Source of the DNA: Microstegium vimineum
Lineage: Eukaryota > Streptophyta > Magnoliopsida > Poales > Poaceae
Direction of reading: 5' to 3'
DNA: 64,000 bases
Assembly (NCBI GenBank): GCA_022036555.1
Contig: CM039140.1
Span: 3,747,943 to 3,811,942, forward strand
Each line of letters starts with the position of its first letter. Position 1 is the stretch's first letter. Of this stretch, positions 47,331-59,232 are shown piece by piece. The notes under the pieces were generated by a model, which was not told the DNA's origin, searched no databases, and saw nothing but the letters and a program-made list of their open reading frames with translations. Position numbers and translations under genes: made by a program.

Positions 47331-48149
47331 GAGGGGGTCCCATTTTCCATTTGCACTTTGCACACAAGTACATGCAAATTTCAGGAATCGATCCCTTGTT
47401 GTAGAGTTTGAAACCGGTGGAGTGAGAAGGTGAGAAAGAGTGTGACAAGCCTGGCTGTGGGGTCAGGGGTGAGATCTAGGCTTCCCACTCTTTTACAAGA
47501 TTTCAATTATAGTAGAGATTATTTCCGAAACAAACACATTGTTAAACTCGGCTATATATAATATATTTCACTTACAGTATGCCATTTTTAAAACAGGGCC
47601 CTCACGGAAACGTGCATCAAGTACAGTATAAAACCGTCTAATTTCTTTAGGCCTTAATTATCTCGGAGTTTTTAGGATATGATTGTGTAAGCATGTGACT
47701 CATAAACATCGAATGAGATAAACAGGAGATGATACTCATAGCCGCGTCACGTCACGTTGCTTCTGTAGTTCCCTCTGGTTACCTTCCAAGCAATGTTCCT
47801 TCTCTAGGATTTATCCTTCGCAACCTTGTTGATTATAGGATCCACAATTGAATCCACTTGTTTCTTTATCTCGTCAACCTGCTCATGAGGTAAGCGAGCA
47901 CAATTGTTATCAGCTTTATATTTATATACATATATAAAGACACCATTCATTTTGTTGTGCTTTAGCTCATGGATTTTTTTAAGCCCTATGAAATATTCGT
48001 TCTAGAGCTGAAGAAAAGTTGAGTGCTGCTTGTACCTGGATGATGATACATTTTGTTTTTAGATCACATGCCAATACTCAAATTAAACTACAAACTACAG
48101 ATCAAAACTAGATCCTGGAGCTAGGGCAGGAACTACATAATAATTATCT

Positions 48150-48650
48150 CGAAGCTCGTTAGCTCGCTCGGCTCGTGGCTAGCTCAGCTCGACTCGACTC
48201 GACTCGTTAAGATAACGAGCCGAGTCAAGGTTTTAGCTCGTTAGTTATAACGAGCCAACTCGAGCTAGCTCGCGAGCCGCTCGTGAGCCAAACGAGCCAC
48301 AATTTTAAGGAAAAAAGCAGCATAACTTATATGAATTTTTGTATATTAATATATTATAGCATATATGTTAACACATATTAATTTTTTATTCAATTTAAGA
48401 TGGTTAGATATTTTATTTTTGTATTATTACAATTATCAAGTTTTAGATCAATGTAAATATTATATTTTGTGATTTTTTTATACCTGGCTCGCGAGCTTAA
48501 CGAGCCAGCTCGAACTTTTAACGAGCCGAGTCGAGCTGACTTTCTGGCTCGTTAGGATAACGAGCCGAGCCGAGCTAGCTCGTTATCCTAACGACCCTTA
48601 ACGAGCCGAGCCTTAACAAGCCGAGATGGCTCGTTATCCAGCTTTAGTGC
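48150..48650. mobile_element. Foldback element rich in GGCTCGTT/AACGAGCC
   Basis: Two arms (48150-48305 and 48480-48646) are packed with GGCTCGTTA and its complement TAACGAGCC, more than 15 copies in all, with an AT-rich middle of about 170 bp. The arms can pair with each other and within themselves. There is no ORF. It resembles a hAT-like or unclassified foldback MITE; I do not assign a family. Confidence 0.6.
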
Positions 48651-48659
48651 CGGTCAAAC

Positions 48660-48865
48660 GTTTTCAACTTTGACTAGATTTATAGAAAATGTGTGTAACA
48701 TTTATATCTGCAAATAAGTTTATTATGAAAATATATTCAAAGATATATCTAATGATACTAATTATGTATTATAAATATTAATATTTTATTAAATATAGTT
48801 GGTTAAAGTTAAAAATATTAATTTTTTGAGAAGCGAGAATGACTTTTTTTTGGATAGAGGGAGTA
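48660..48865. mobile_element. Stowaway-like MITE remnant
   Basis: The right end GGATAGAGGGAGTA matches the usual Stowaway (Tc1/mariner) terminus with a TA target site, and the interior has AAACTTTGACTAGATT-like and TAAATATTAATATTT phrases typical of these elements. The left terminus is lost next to the foldback element. Confidence 0.55.
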
Positions 48866-49634
48866 CACCTCATCTTAGAATAGTATGGTCAGCCACGCTA
48901 TCTTTCAGCAAGCAAATCGTATGAAGATTCAACTAGACGAGAAAGAAGAGAAAAAAAATAGAGAAAAAAATGAAAAGGGAAAATAACTGGAAAAAAAAGT
49001 AGCACGCCACAGCCCCGCGGAGGGAATCGCGCGCACAGCGTTCGCTCAGTTAGAAACCAGCCCGATGCCCGCCAAACGTGGAATCGGGTAACCAGCTAGA
49101 CGCACATGCATGTATCCAAGAAGTCACTATCACAAATCGTGATTCATGACGATGCTAGACTACAAGATCAGCACGTACGTCAGGCCTGACGTACGTACCC
49201 GGTACCTCCAACCGGAACGAATAAAACAAAGAACATGAGAAGTGTCGTCCAGTGGGAACTTGCAAGACAGTACTAGCTATAGGCCTATAGTACAAATGTA
49301 CAATAATGAACTTTCAAGGAATGCCAGCAGCTGACGGCTGACGCGTAAGAACGAATGCTAAGGACTTGTTTAGTCGACTACACCTCTCTCTACACCTTGT
49401 ATTAGTCAAGTATTTCGAGTACTGCCTCTCTCTTCAAATTATATGCACCTTAGTTTTAACATGTTTTCCAATATAAGTTTTTTTTAAAAAAAATGTACCA
49501 GCGTATACAACATCAAATTATCCATTTATAATAGGTTTGATAGTTCATTTATGTGAACTTTTGGACGTGGTTATATTTTCCTTAAATTTTGATTAAATTA
49601 GAGAAGTTTAACTTAGGATAAAATTAAAGTTATA

Positions 49635-49745
49635 CTCCCTTCATCCCAAATCAAGAATCTTGGAAAGTTAAAATATCTCAAGTTTGACCAATAATTATAG
49701 CGAAAACTGTAAATATTTATGACATCAAAAATATAATTGATACGG
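49635..49745. mobile_element. Stowaway-like MITE, left end only
   Basis: TA followed by CTCCCTTCATCCCAAATCAA is the standard left terminus; the similarity fades by about 49745 and no right terminus is found. Confidence 0.5.
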
Positions 49746-49972
49746 TGCGGTGGCCCGAGATGTCCATGAATAGGGAAGTATGAAAAAGGGTTTGAGAAAA
49801 AAATGCTGGTTGTTCTTTATTTTTTATTTGAGGATGAGAGGAGAGGTTTTAGGGGATTATAAGATTTTTTTAATCAAAACAGGATCAGCTGAAGCTCGTT
49901 TTTCACGTTGTAGTGAAAACAGAATTGGAGTTGGTCAATCGAAGATGCTCTTAGTCTGAGCAGCTGACGTAG

Positions 49973-50936
49973 TCAAAAGCCTAACGTGCTCTGAATCTGA
50001 TGTAATAGCAACTAGCAACTAGAAATAGATTGCGTAATCAAACTAACCTTGTCGATCAGGGCCTCAGCTTTGTCTGCATCTTCCTCGATCACATCCATGA
50101 TCTTCTTGATCTTGGAGGCTGCTTTCTTGATATTCTCATTGCCGGGGAACTCGTCGGAAACCTCACCGGCGACCTTCTCCGTCGCCTCTGCCACCTTGTC
50201 GATCACCTCGATCGCCACCTCTGCCGTCTGCTCTATCTTGTCTGCTTCCGCGAAAGTCGCAATAAAAAAATTATATACGCATGCTAGGAATTGTAGGAAA
50301 TTATTTCACAAATCGATGAACATATGATCCCTGTTTATATATACGTACCTTCTAATGTTCTGAACCTTCTGTACATAGGTACTGCAAATATGACGGCACC
50401 AACCAACCACTTGGCCCTGAGAAACGGATCGATAGGTTTGGAGCACGAAAAAGAAATCGATCAGATACATTCAGGAACAAACAATGACGAACAAGCAACG
50501 CATGTATCTGTTCTTCACTCACAATAGAGGAATCTTGGGTATTGGGAGGCTTCCTCCTGACGGTGACGGATTTGCAGGGGCGCCCGGACCAACTGCAGGA
50601 ATTCTGAACCAAAACAGGTGAAACTTTACACACATAGCTGTTGTGCATTAGCTGCATGAAACTTACTGTGTATGCCAAGATACAAGCTAATAAAACGCAA
50701 AGTCTGGAAAAGACTTGCTACATAGTGAATCCTACTATCCTAGGAGGCTACATCAATATATGAGGAACTGTAAGAAAGCGATGTGTTTACCGTGCAGTTC
50801 CTCTGGTAGGTAAGGCATTGTTCATGCCTGAAGAATTCATCGCTAAGCCATTAAAACTTCGTTGGCGACGATGAAGAATCACAGAGGTGTGAAGTGCCAA
50901 GCCTGTGGAGGTAACAGAAGAACCGAGCGCAGCCAT
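49973..50936 (-). CDS. Small, probably plastid-targeted membrane protein gene, five exons
   Basis: Minus-strand exons 50791-50936 (ATG at 50936), 50523-50592, 50349-50416, 50048-50241 and 49973-49996 (TGA 49973-49975), all GT-AG. Exons 1-2 encode a Ser/Thr/Arg-rich, acid-poor N-terminus (MAALGSSVTSTGLALHTSVI) like a transit peptide. Exon 3 encodes one membrane segment (KWLVGAVIFAVPMYRRFR). Exon 4 encodes about 64 residues of charged amphipathic helix (VIDKVAEATEKVAGEVSDEF, IKKAASKIKKIMDVIEEDAD). The junctions 1-2, 3-4 and 4-5 are in phase, but 2-3 is off by one base: total 502 nt. Either exon 2 has another border, or a one-base change or sequence error has broken the frame. I do not recognise the family. 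Confidence 0.6.
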
Positions 50937-50999
50937 GGGATTTGGAGGGCTGATGTTTGGGGGCAATAAGCTTGTGTGGGGCAATAAGCTTGTGTTGCT

Positions 51000-53120
51000 C
51001 GTCTTCTATGTAGTGGAAGTGGATGTAGTCCTTGCCGTGAGATATATCTCATTCTTTTTTATATATATAAAACAATCTGTGAGATCTATCTCTGTAGCCA
51101 ACTAGCAGTATACTGTATATATTTAAAAGGAGAACGTGGCCAGTCAGAACATGGCCATTTTTCTTTTCCAAACTATGATTATCAGAAAAGAGCACGAACT
51201 AACAAAAACAGGTACGTGCATATTAAAATTGGTAGTCCAATAAATGCTCTCGCAGTAAAAAAAATACAAGCTCGAATGTACTTACATATGTCTATGTGCA
51301 AACCACATATACAAATGATTGTACTTTTAGTGACGATATAACTCCAACTACTTCTAAATATGTATTTCTATATTCTAATAAAGAAAATATGGGCACAGTC
51401 TATTGAGCACACTTCGCCTCCTCTCCTTCAAATCATCGCCACTCCTCTCTCCAACCCATCGGTGCCTCCTCCTCTCCTAAACTCTCGCCGCCTCCTCCTC
51501 CATCGCCCTTGAGCTCGCGGCTATGTCCAGCGGCCGCTGCAACTTCAAAGCCAAGACGCAGGCAAGCAATCAATGACCCGTTCACCCCTCAGGCTTCAAA
51601 GCCAAGACGCAAGCAAGCAACAAGCAACAAGCAACAAGCAACTAGTTCGCCCCCTCAGGCGCTTGCTTTGGAGGGGGATGTATCCCCGTACACTTAGAGG
51701 AGGCGGTGAAGCCATCCGTCATGCACCTCGCCTTGGGGAGTGCAGGGGTGCTCCGCCAAACGGGTCAAAGCCACGGCGATGTCGGTCGCTGCCAGGTGGG
51801 GCAAAGGCGCAGCAACGTCGACCTCTATCATCGGGCGGGGTAAAAGTGCGGCAGTGGTAACGATCCCTGCTGCTGAGCGAGGCAAAAGCACGATGGAATC
51901 GACCTTCACCAATAAGAAGAGTTTGGGCACAAGCGCGAAGTGAGTCAAAGGGACGACAGTGTCGACACTAGATGGCATCATCGCCAGGGAAGAAGAAGGT
52001 TAGACCACATCCCCCTTTGGTAGGTTTAGGGTTTTGGGGTTCTCGTGAAACTAGATTTTAGGTCATCTGCCACTTGTGATTCTTCATGCTAACCATTTAA
52101 GTATAGATTAATATTAAATAAGTAGTGTGTCATTGAAATGCAAGTCTATGAAAGTCTAATATATTTTGAAAGTTAGCTATTGTGAAAGCTAGTATACTAA
52201 GTTAGCCAGTTTGTGTAAAGCAATAATTGATTTCTTACTATTGAGAGATGTTTATAGGTTGCCTTTCTAGTCTGCGAGCTAGGACAAAGTGTTGCAACAT
52301 CCTCATCTGAAAATTAACATGTCTTTGTGGTTGTGTATCCTCATCTAAAAAATGAATGCTTCATTTGTAGTACAATAGCTTGTGATGGTATATATATTCA
52401 TATGGATGAGGTGGTAAGTAGTTTCCTCAACTTCGGTGTCAAACATTCTTGATTGTTTTGGTGCTCCTTGATGTTGCCTCCCCTTTGTGATAGACTTTAT
52501 GTCTGTTTAATTAACTTATAATATGTTGGTATTGTTCTTCTATCTATGATAATATATTCATATTTGTATGAAGTACCACAACTGAAAGATTTAGCTTTTG
52601 TGATGTTATATTGATATTTTTTATTGATGACCTACCTTTATTGGTTGTATCCTCGTCTAAAAATTGAATGTTTTTTCACTTGATAGATGCTATATATAGA
52701 GGAAAAATAAATGTTTTCTTTGTAGTACAGTGGCTTGTGATGGTATATTCATAAGAATGAGGTGGCAAGTAGTTCCCTCAACTTCAGTAAATATGATTCT
52801 TGATTGTTTTGTAGCATCTTAGTGTTGCCTCCCATTTGTGACATACTTTCTTCCTATTTAGTTAACTTCTAGGTGTTGGTATTATTCTTTTGCCTATGAT
52901 GGTATATTCAAATTTGTCTAAAGTAGTGCAACCGAAAGATTTAGCTCTTGTGATTGTACATTCATATTTTTTTATCATGACCCGCCTTCGATGGTTGTAT
53001 CCTCATGTAAAAGGTGGATGCTTCTTCGCCTGGATTGTATCCTAATTTATGAGTTGCTACATATGAAGATGGATAGCTAATTACTTGGTTACTAAGACTG
53101 TCACAATGTTAAACACTTGG
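51000..53120. other. Non-coding stretch with decayed repeats
   Basis: No supported gene. A run of CAAGCAA heptamers lies at 51605-51640. Two diverged direct copies of about 350 bp follow each other (about 52330-52680 and 52690-53050), sharing CTTGTGATGGTATAT, AAGTAGT(T/C)CCTCAACTTC and TTCTTGATTGTTTTG. The GC-rich stretch 51400-52000 has open frames on both strands but no domain. Confidence 0.5.
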
Positions 53121-54542
53121 TGAAAGGATCAAGATGCCCAAGAGGGGGTGAATTGGGTTTATTTCAATTTCTAAAGCAAATATGAAATCATATCAAGTGA
53201 CAATCACCCCGTGCCTAACGATTTGTGTGCTTTAGACTATGAAAGCTGTAGCAAGCCAAGGAAAGCGAAAACACCCTACACAATTCTAGTATAAATTGAA
53301 GAACAAGTGCGGAAAGTAATGCGGTATGAAAGAGCTAGGGAAACAGATGCTTGACACGGCGATGTTTTGCCGAGGTATCGAGGAGTCGACACTCTCTCCT
53401 AGTCCTCGTTGGAGCACCTCGCAAGGTATAGCTCCCCCTCAATCCCACGCAAGGGATGAGTGCTCTCTACGGGCTGGTTCTTCGCCACTCCGGCTCGGTG
53501 AATCGCCCACAACCGATCACAAGTCGATGAAGAAGGGTCGCCGGCAATCTCTCCGGCGATCATCTTCCTCCAAGCACCACCGGACCGTCTAGGTTATGTC
53601 GATCACCAAGAGTAACAAGCCTTGATCTTCACTTGACTCACTCAAGCTTCAAAACTAGAGGATGCACACTTGAACTCTTGGATGAACTAGAGGAGAGGAT
53701 GGATGGATTCGCGAATCACTCTCTCTCTCTAGGGCTCTTGCTCTCTTCCCAACATTCTCAAAGCAACCAGCAATCCAAATGAGCAAAGGCATTTTAAGTT
53801 GGCAACGGACGCTCCGTCGCTAGCCCCAATGGCTAGATCCTGTTCATGTCAGCAGGCGACAGACGCTCCATCGCTTGGCGACGGACGCTAACCCTCAGCG
53901 TCCAGCGCCAACTGGCTGCTCTCGGGTTTCTGGGAAAATATTCCCGGACGCTCGCTAGCGTCCGAAGCCCATGCGACAGACGCGTCTGTCGCAAACTGGC
54001 CATCTCTGGAGCTCTCTGCTGGCTCGACGGATACTGCATCATGCTGACGCCAGCGTCTGACGCGCCAGACAGCGTCCGGCGCCTCAGGCCTTAGCGTCCG
54101 ACGCCCAGAAACTGACCCTCTCAACTTCGGTTTTCATCGCGATGAATATGGAAGTTGTTCTATGCTATTTTATGGTCATCATAGGCTTGCTTAGAGCTAA
54201 GGATGTCAAGTGTGCACCACACCTAAGTCATGAAGCTCTCCTAAGTCAAGCTACTAGTCTAGACCCCCCTTGAAAGTACGGTCAAAGATCAAATAAAGCC
54301 CTATCTAATTCTAAGTGTTCTTCATCACCTTATGGCACTTAGCCTATCACTCTAGGGTCTTCATCATGTCGCCTTTGAAATCCGAAATGATATCCACCGT
54401 GGGGGCTAAGTGATAACCATTTATGCCCATTCATGTTGATCACTATGGCTAAGCTACGTATAGCCTCTGCAAAACACACGTTAGCCATAATAATCTTTAA
54501 CTTGTCGTTAAACACCGAAACCAATAGGGCCATGATTCTTCA
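53121..54542 (-). repeat. 3' LTR of the Sirevirus, 1422 bp
   Basis: The plus strand starts TGAAAGGATC and ends GATTCTTCA; on minus it starts TGAAGAATC, giving TGAA/TTCA ends. The CG-rich block 53795-54115 holds many GACGGACGCT/AGCGTCCG words and one perfect 22-bp palindrome (53972-53993, core GACAGACGCGTCTGTC). Confidence 0.85.
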
Positions 54543-54556
54543 ATCTCCCCCTTTTT
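54543..54556 (-). other. Polypurine tract of the Sirevirus
   Basis: On minus AAAAAGGGGGAGAT directly precedes the LTR start TGAAG. It is a textbook copia polypurine tract. Confidence 0.9.
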
Positions 54557-55023
54557 GGTGATTGACGACAATAACTCCTCGAGTATGGATATAAGAGTGA
54601 AAGGTTAGGATTTCAAGTGACTTGGGTGGGTTGAGCAAGGGTTAGTGAATAAGAGATAACAATACATGCTCATCCAAACCAAGCCACAAACATGGTACTC
54701 AAGAATATGAAATAGAATCGGAGTACCTCATGATATTCTCACATATGAATCGGAGTATGGCGCGGAAGCTCAAAAAACCATTAGATCATAGAGACATATC
54801 ATGAAACATGTGACAACTCACAGGATATATTAGTGATAAAACAAGAGTTTGTCAACCCAAATCCATATCACACAAGCATCAACCATATCATCCATCACAC
54901 ATAGACATAAGTGCAAAAAACATAAACATGACGCATGAGAACGGGGAAGAAAAACACACAAGTAACTCCAAGTCCAAAAAGACTACCCTCTCTCCCCCTT
55001 TGGCGCCAAGCACCAAAAAGACT

Positions 55024-57716
55024 CTAAGCATCTGGAGCATCTGGAGCATCTAGAGCTGAAGCACCTGGCTGACGAGCGTGGAGGTCGAACTGGGAGTAGT
55101 CGGGGCTCGAATCCCTGTCACCATCTGCTGCCTGACCCTCTGAAGCTGGCGCTGTCTGAGTAGCGGTCTGGGTAGGCTCAACTGACGCAGACTCGGTGAC
55201 AAGCTCGGCTGACTCTGGAGCAACTGCTGACTCTACAGGCTCCCCCTGAGGCTCAGCTGGTGCCTCTGACGGTCCTGCCTCAGTAGATGCGGGCACTGCA
55301 ACCCGACGAGCGTAAACGCGAGGCTGAGGGGACGGAGTCACAGCTAACTCGACAAGAGAAACTGCTGCCACTAACTCAGCTGGCAGACCCTCTGACTGGG
55401 CTGGTGTCGTAGACTCAACTGCCTCTGCTGCTACTAAGGTGGCATCGGTCTGAACCGCAGCAGGAGTGGTGACTGTCTGAGCTGACTGATCCGGTGCGAT
55501 CTCTAACGAGGTGACTGAGAAGAGGTGAGTGTCTGTCGCTGAAAGATCACCCTGAGCCTCTGCTACTGGAGTGCTAGGCTGAGCTGCTGGAATTGGAGAA
55601 TCCTCTCCGGTGATCTCTCTGTATGAAGCATTGAGGTCCCGAGTCGGCTCAGAAAGTGTGCCCCCCCCCGGGTAGGTGTGAATCCGGTCTGAAACTCACC
55701 GGGGGAAGCCAACCAGGATGACACCTGGGTCATTGGCGTCTGGTAAGCAGGTGAAGCTGGTGCCAGACTCTGAAGTCCTCCGGACGATAACGCTGGAGTA
55801 GGCACCACAACCACTGGAGTCTGCTGGGGCTGCGAGGTGAACTGCTGCTGCTGGGAGGTCTCTGGTAAAACTAGCTGTGGTGTCAAAGATGGACCGAAGC
55901 TAGACCCGAGAAGCCGACTGAGTAGCTCTATCTGTTGTCGCTGCACCTCGGCCTGCTGCCTCTGGAAGGCCAGGAACTGTAACTGAAACTCGTTCTGCTG
56001 AGCCTATGCCTGAGCCTGAGCTGCTAGCTGCTGAGCTGTAAGTCTTCTGACCTCCTCAGCTTGCCTCCTCTGCTCCTCTGCCTAACGAGACTGCTCCTCC
56101 TGCATCCCCGTAAGGATGGTAAGTATGGTGGCCTCTGAAGAACCAGAGGCTGGAGCTGGAGCTGAACCTGACCCACCGACCTCATGGTCGTGAGACCGGG
56201 GTGCGTACTCTGGAATAGGTCTATAGTCATCATCAGAGCTGTTGGAAGGTAAGACATCCTGATAAGTATCATCTGCAGCAGCATCAATCTAAGCATCCAA
56301 CTCTGCAAGCTCGGCCTCTGCTAGGCCCTGAACAGTAGCGTCCTGCTGCTCCTCTGACTGTGGCGGTACTCCTGTCTGGCGGGTATGAGGACCCTAACGC
56401 CTCAGATGACCTCTGCCACTGTGACTCACCAGCTGACTCATGTTATACTCTGGAAACACTGTGTCAGAGCGAGTGAGTGTGGTGAGATATGACGCATAGC
56501 CACCATGAGACACGAGCAGAAAAGAAATCCAGTGCGCATACTGCAGCTGCCAGTGTCCTCTGAACCCTAAAGCTATGATGTCCTCCATCTCACTGATGAT
56601 CAGATCCCACAAGTCAAACTTCTCCATCCTGACTAGATGAGCTAGAAGCCACAACTGAAGATGAGTGATGGTCTCACAAGCTCCAACTCTGGGAAGGATA
56701 GTCCGCCTGATAACCTCATTCAGGATCCGGGCAGTCGGCGTGAGGTCACGGACGCTGCGACTGGAACCCTCTCCGAACGGCTCTCTAAAGCAAGGTCGGA
56801 CAAAATCAACTGAGGGCACATTTCCCTCGTGAGGACGTCGAGGGGCCTCCTGATCCCCGTAGCACAAGCTATGGATCCTCGTGTCACACTGCTCGAGGTG
56901 GAAGATCTCTCTGAACCGAGTGTTGAAAATCTTCACATCCTTGCCCTTGACGCATAAAACTTGGTTGACCCAATCCTCCTCATAGGTGTCAATCCTCCCA
57001 ACCAACCCTGTCAGCCCCTGAAGATACTCGAGATGCTGGGCTATCTCTGGACCACCGACCTCAATGATTGACTGAAGAGGGCACACGCGGTGAGCTCGAA
57101 GCGGTGCACGGGTGCTCACATACCCTCTGTAGAAGTCCTCGTGCACTGTGGTGTAGAAATCTGGACTGGCACGGGGGTCTCGAGCTGCTGGAAACCAAGT
57201 CTGGAAATCGGCAAACCTCATCTGCTGGATTTGCTTCGCTGACAGTGCCGTAACCTGGTGCCTCACTGGATCTGGCAAACTGGATCGAGGCAGAGGTCTG
57301 TCGTTGCGTTGTGGACCATCGAGTCTAGGAGGAGGCTCCGAACCACGAGCGCGTGTAACACATCGAGCCATCAACTCTAGGATGGAAGAGCGTCCTGAAG
57401 TGTCTGCCTGCTCAGTATCCTCTATCTCTGGAGTCTCTGAGGACTCAACCTCTGGCTCTGCCTGAGAGGGGTACTCACGATGCGCTCCACGACGAGGAGA
57501 GATCCTCAAATCGGCACAACATCCGCCCTACTCGGCGATCTCTGCTCCCTCTGCTGCTGCTAGAGCTGCCACCGACGCTGGATCCATCAATGGTCTCTTG
57601 CTCTTCCTTGATACTAGCTTCTTCTTGCCCGTGTCCCGGTTGGTGGGTGGACGCGGTGGAGGTGGAGGGTCACCACCACTACCGGGGACGGGGCCGGCGT
57701 TCTTCATGCGTCCCAT
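55024..57716 (-). pseudogene. Sirevirus env-like/accessory ORF between pol and LTR, decayed
   Basis: One frame can be followed for about 2.7 kb (about 895 residues). It starts at an ATG at 57716 with a Pro-rich, then basic N-terminus (KKKLVSRKSKR). A globular middle of about 300 residues follows (WFPAARDPRASPDFYTTVHE, LTPTARILNEVIRRTILPRV) that may be related to plant transposon-protein domains. Next comes a Gln/Glu-rich coiled coil (about 55930-56130) and an Ala/Pro/Ser-rich acidic tail. In-frame TAG codons interrupt it at 57528-57530, 56394-56396, 56289-56291, 56082-56084 and 56004-56006, and a nine-G run (55670-55678 region) shifts the frame once. Sirevirus env-like proteins are poorly conserved; no signal peptide or clear membrane segment is seen, so an envelope role is doubtful. 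Confidence 0.65.
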
Positions 57717-57724
57717 TGCTAGGC

Positions 57725-59232
57725 CTCAGAAGAACCACTACCACTGACAAAGATCAACTGACAAGAGAGTGCCCAAACAATCACTGTCACTGATCAACCC
57801 CTGATAATCAACTAACCAACTGAAAAGAGTGGCTCGACGGCCCTATACTATCCTTTCGAGGCTTTGCCTCATTCCGTACTCGCGGGCTTTGCCCCAAGTT
57901 ATCTGTCACTGCTCAAACAAACCACTGACCTGCTCAACCACGGTGACACAAAAGAATAAGGTGAGATTCCTCGATTGATCACCACTCCAATCCACGGCCT
58001 AAACAAGGGAATAGAATGCAGAATTTAGGGTTTGGTGGATTAGGACTAGAAGAAGGATAAACGGAGATAAGGAAGAAGAAAAACACAGGACAAAAGATCA
58101 CCATGGAAACACAAAGGAAGAACTCAAGAAGCTAGAGGGGGACCTTGAGGAAGATCCACACAACCACCACGACTCTGCTCGGCTGGAACGTGCGAAAAAG
58201 AGGAGAGGGAAGGGACACGGGCCGGCACAGGCATAAGGAACGCTGGCGACGAGAGAGCTCCGACGAGCGGCTGGTGGCGGCGCGAGCAGGGGTGCAGTGG
58301 CGCAGGGAGGAGCGAGGGCGCGGTGGCGCTAGGAACGAGCGTCCCTGAGGGACGGCTGCAGAGGAGAACGGCGTACGGATTAGATTAGGAACCGACCGAG
58401 GAGAAGAGCGGTTTTCAAAAACATATGCGCTCTGCAAGTTCGCGACGGACGCTCCGTCGTGACTGACGGACGCTAGGTTACAGCGTCCGGCGCTTATGCA
58501 GTAAGGGACCAGAGAGCTCCAGTTGGAGACAGACGCGTCCGGTGCCAATGCAACGGACGCTATGAAGCGTCTGTCGCCCGAACAGAGAGGACCAGAGAGC
58601 TCTTAGACGCGCCAGACGCGTCTGATGCCTCTGCGACGGACGCTAGGGAGCGTCCGACGCCCCTTAGGCAAGCGGCTTTAATCTCCGGACGATCGCGATG
58701 GACGCTGAGGCATGGAGGGCCGAGCGTCCGTCGGCAGCGTCTGACATCTTTTGAAATAGAGTTTTTCAAATCAGATTTTTGCGTCTTTCTCCCAACCAAG
58801 TTCCAATCTCAATAAAAACCAAAAAATACCTAATTGGACTTGATATGAGAACCATCTCTCAAACTCTCATTTGCAAGTAGTTTGCCATAGGCTTAGATTT
58901 AGTTTTAGATCAAAATATTCGAATGAAAACTTGCGAGGAGACATCATATGGCCACAAGAGGGGTAAAGAAATGACTTGAGCTTGGAATGCTCCCCCTAAG
59001 TGGACGAACACAGCGGATGCTCAAACTTAACTGAAAAGAAACGGCAAACAACACACATGCACATGCAATGCATTGCAGAATTTGAATCTAGGTTGCTTGC
59101 AAGTTTAAACCACGGTTAAGCTTTGTCACACGCTTTGAGGGCGGTTATCTCAACCGTGTTAGCCAAGCCTATGTGCATAACTAAATTAAACATGTTATAT
59201 TACATATGAATGCAAGGTTGGTTCACACAAGA
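57725..59232. other. Spacer between Sirevirus pol and the env-like ORF
   Basis: It is about 1.5 kb without a supported ORF. The part 58440-58745 is a second CG-rich block of GACGGACGCT/AGCGTCCG inverted words (for example CGACGGACGCTCCGTCG at about 58443) very like the LTR block. It could be a promoter or intron for a separate env-like transcript, or captured LTR sequence. Confidence 0.55.

Noticed and set aside
51509..51981. GC-rich frames on both strands
   Set aside because: No domain, opposite-strand overlap, and simple CAAGCAA repeats within the frame.
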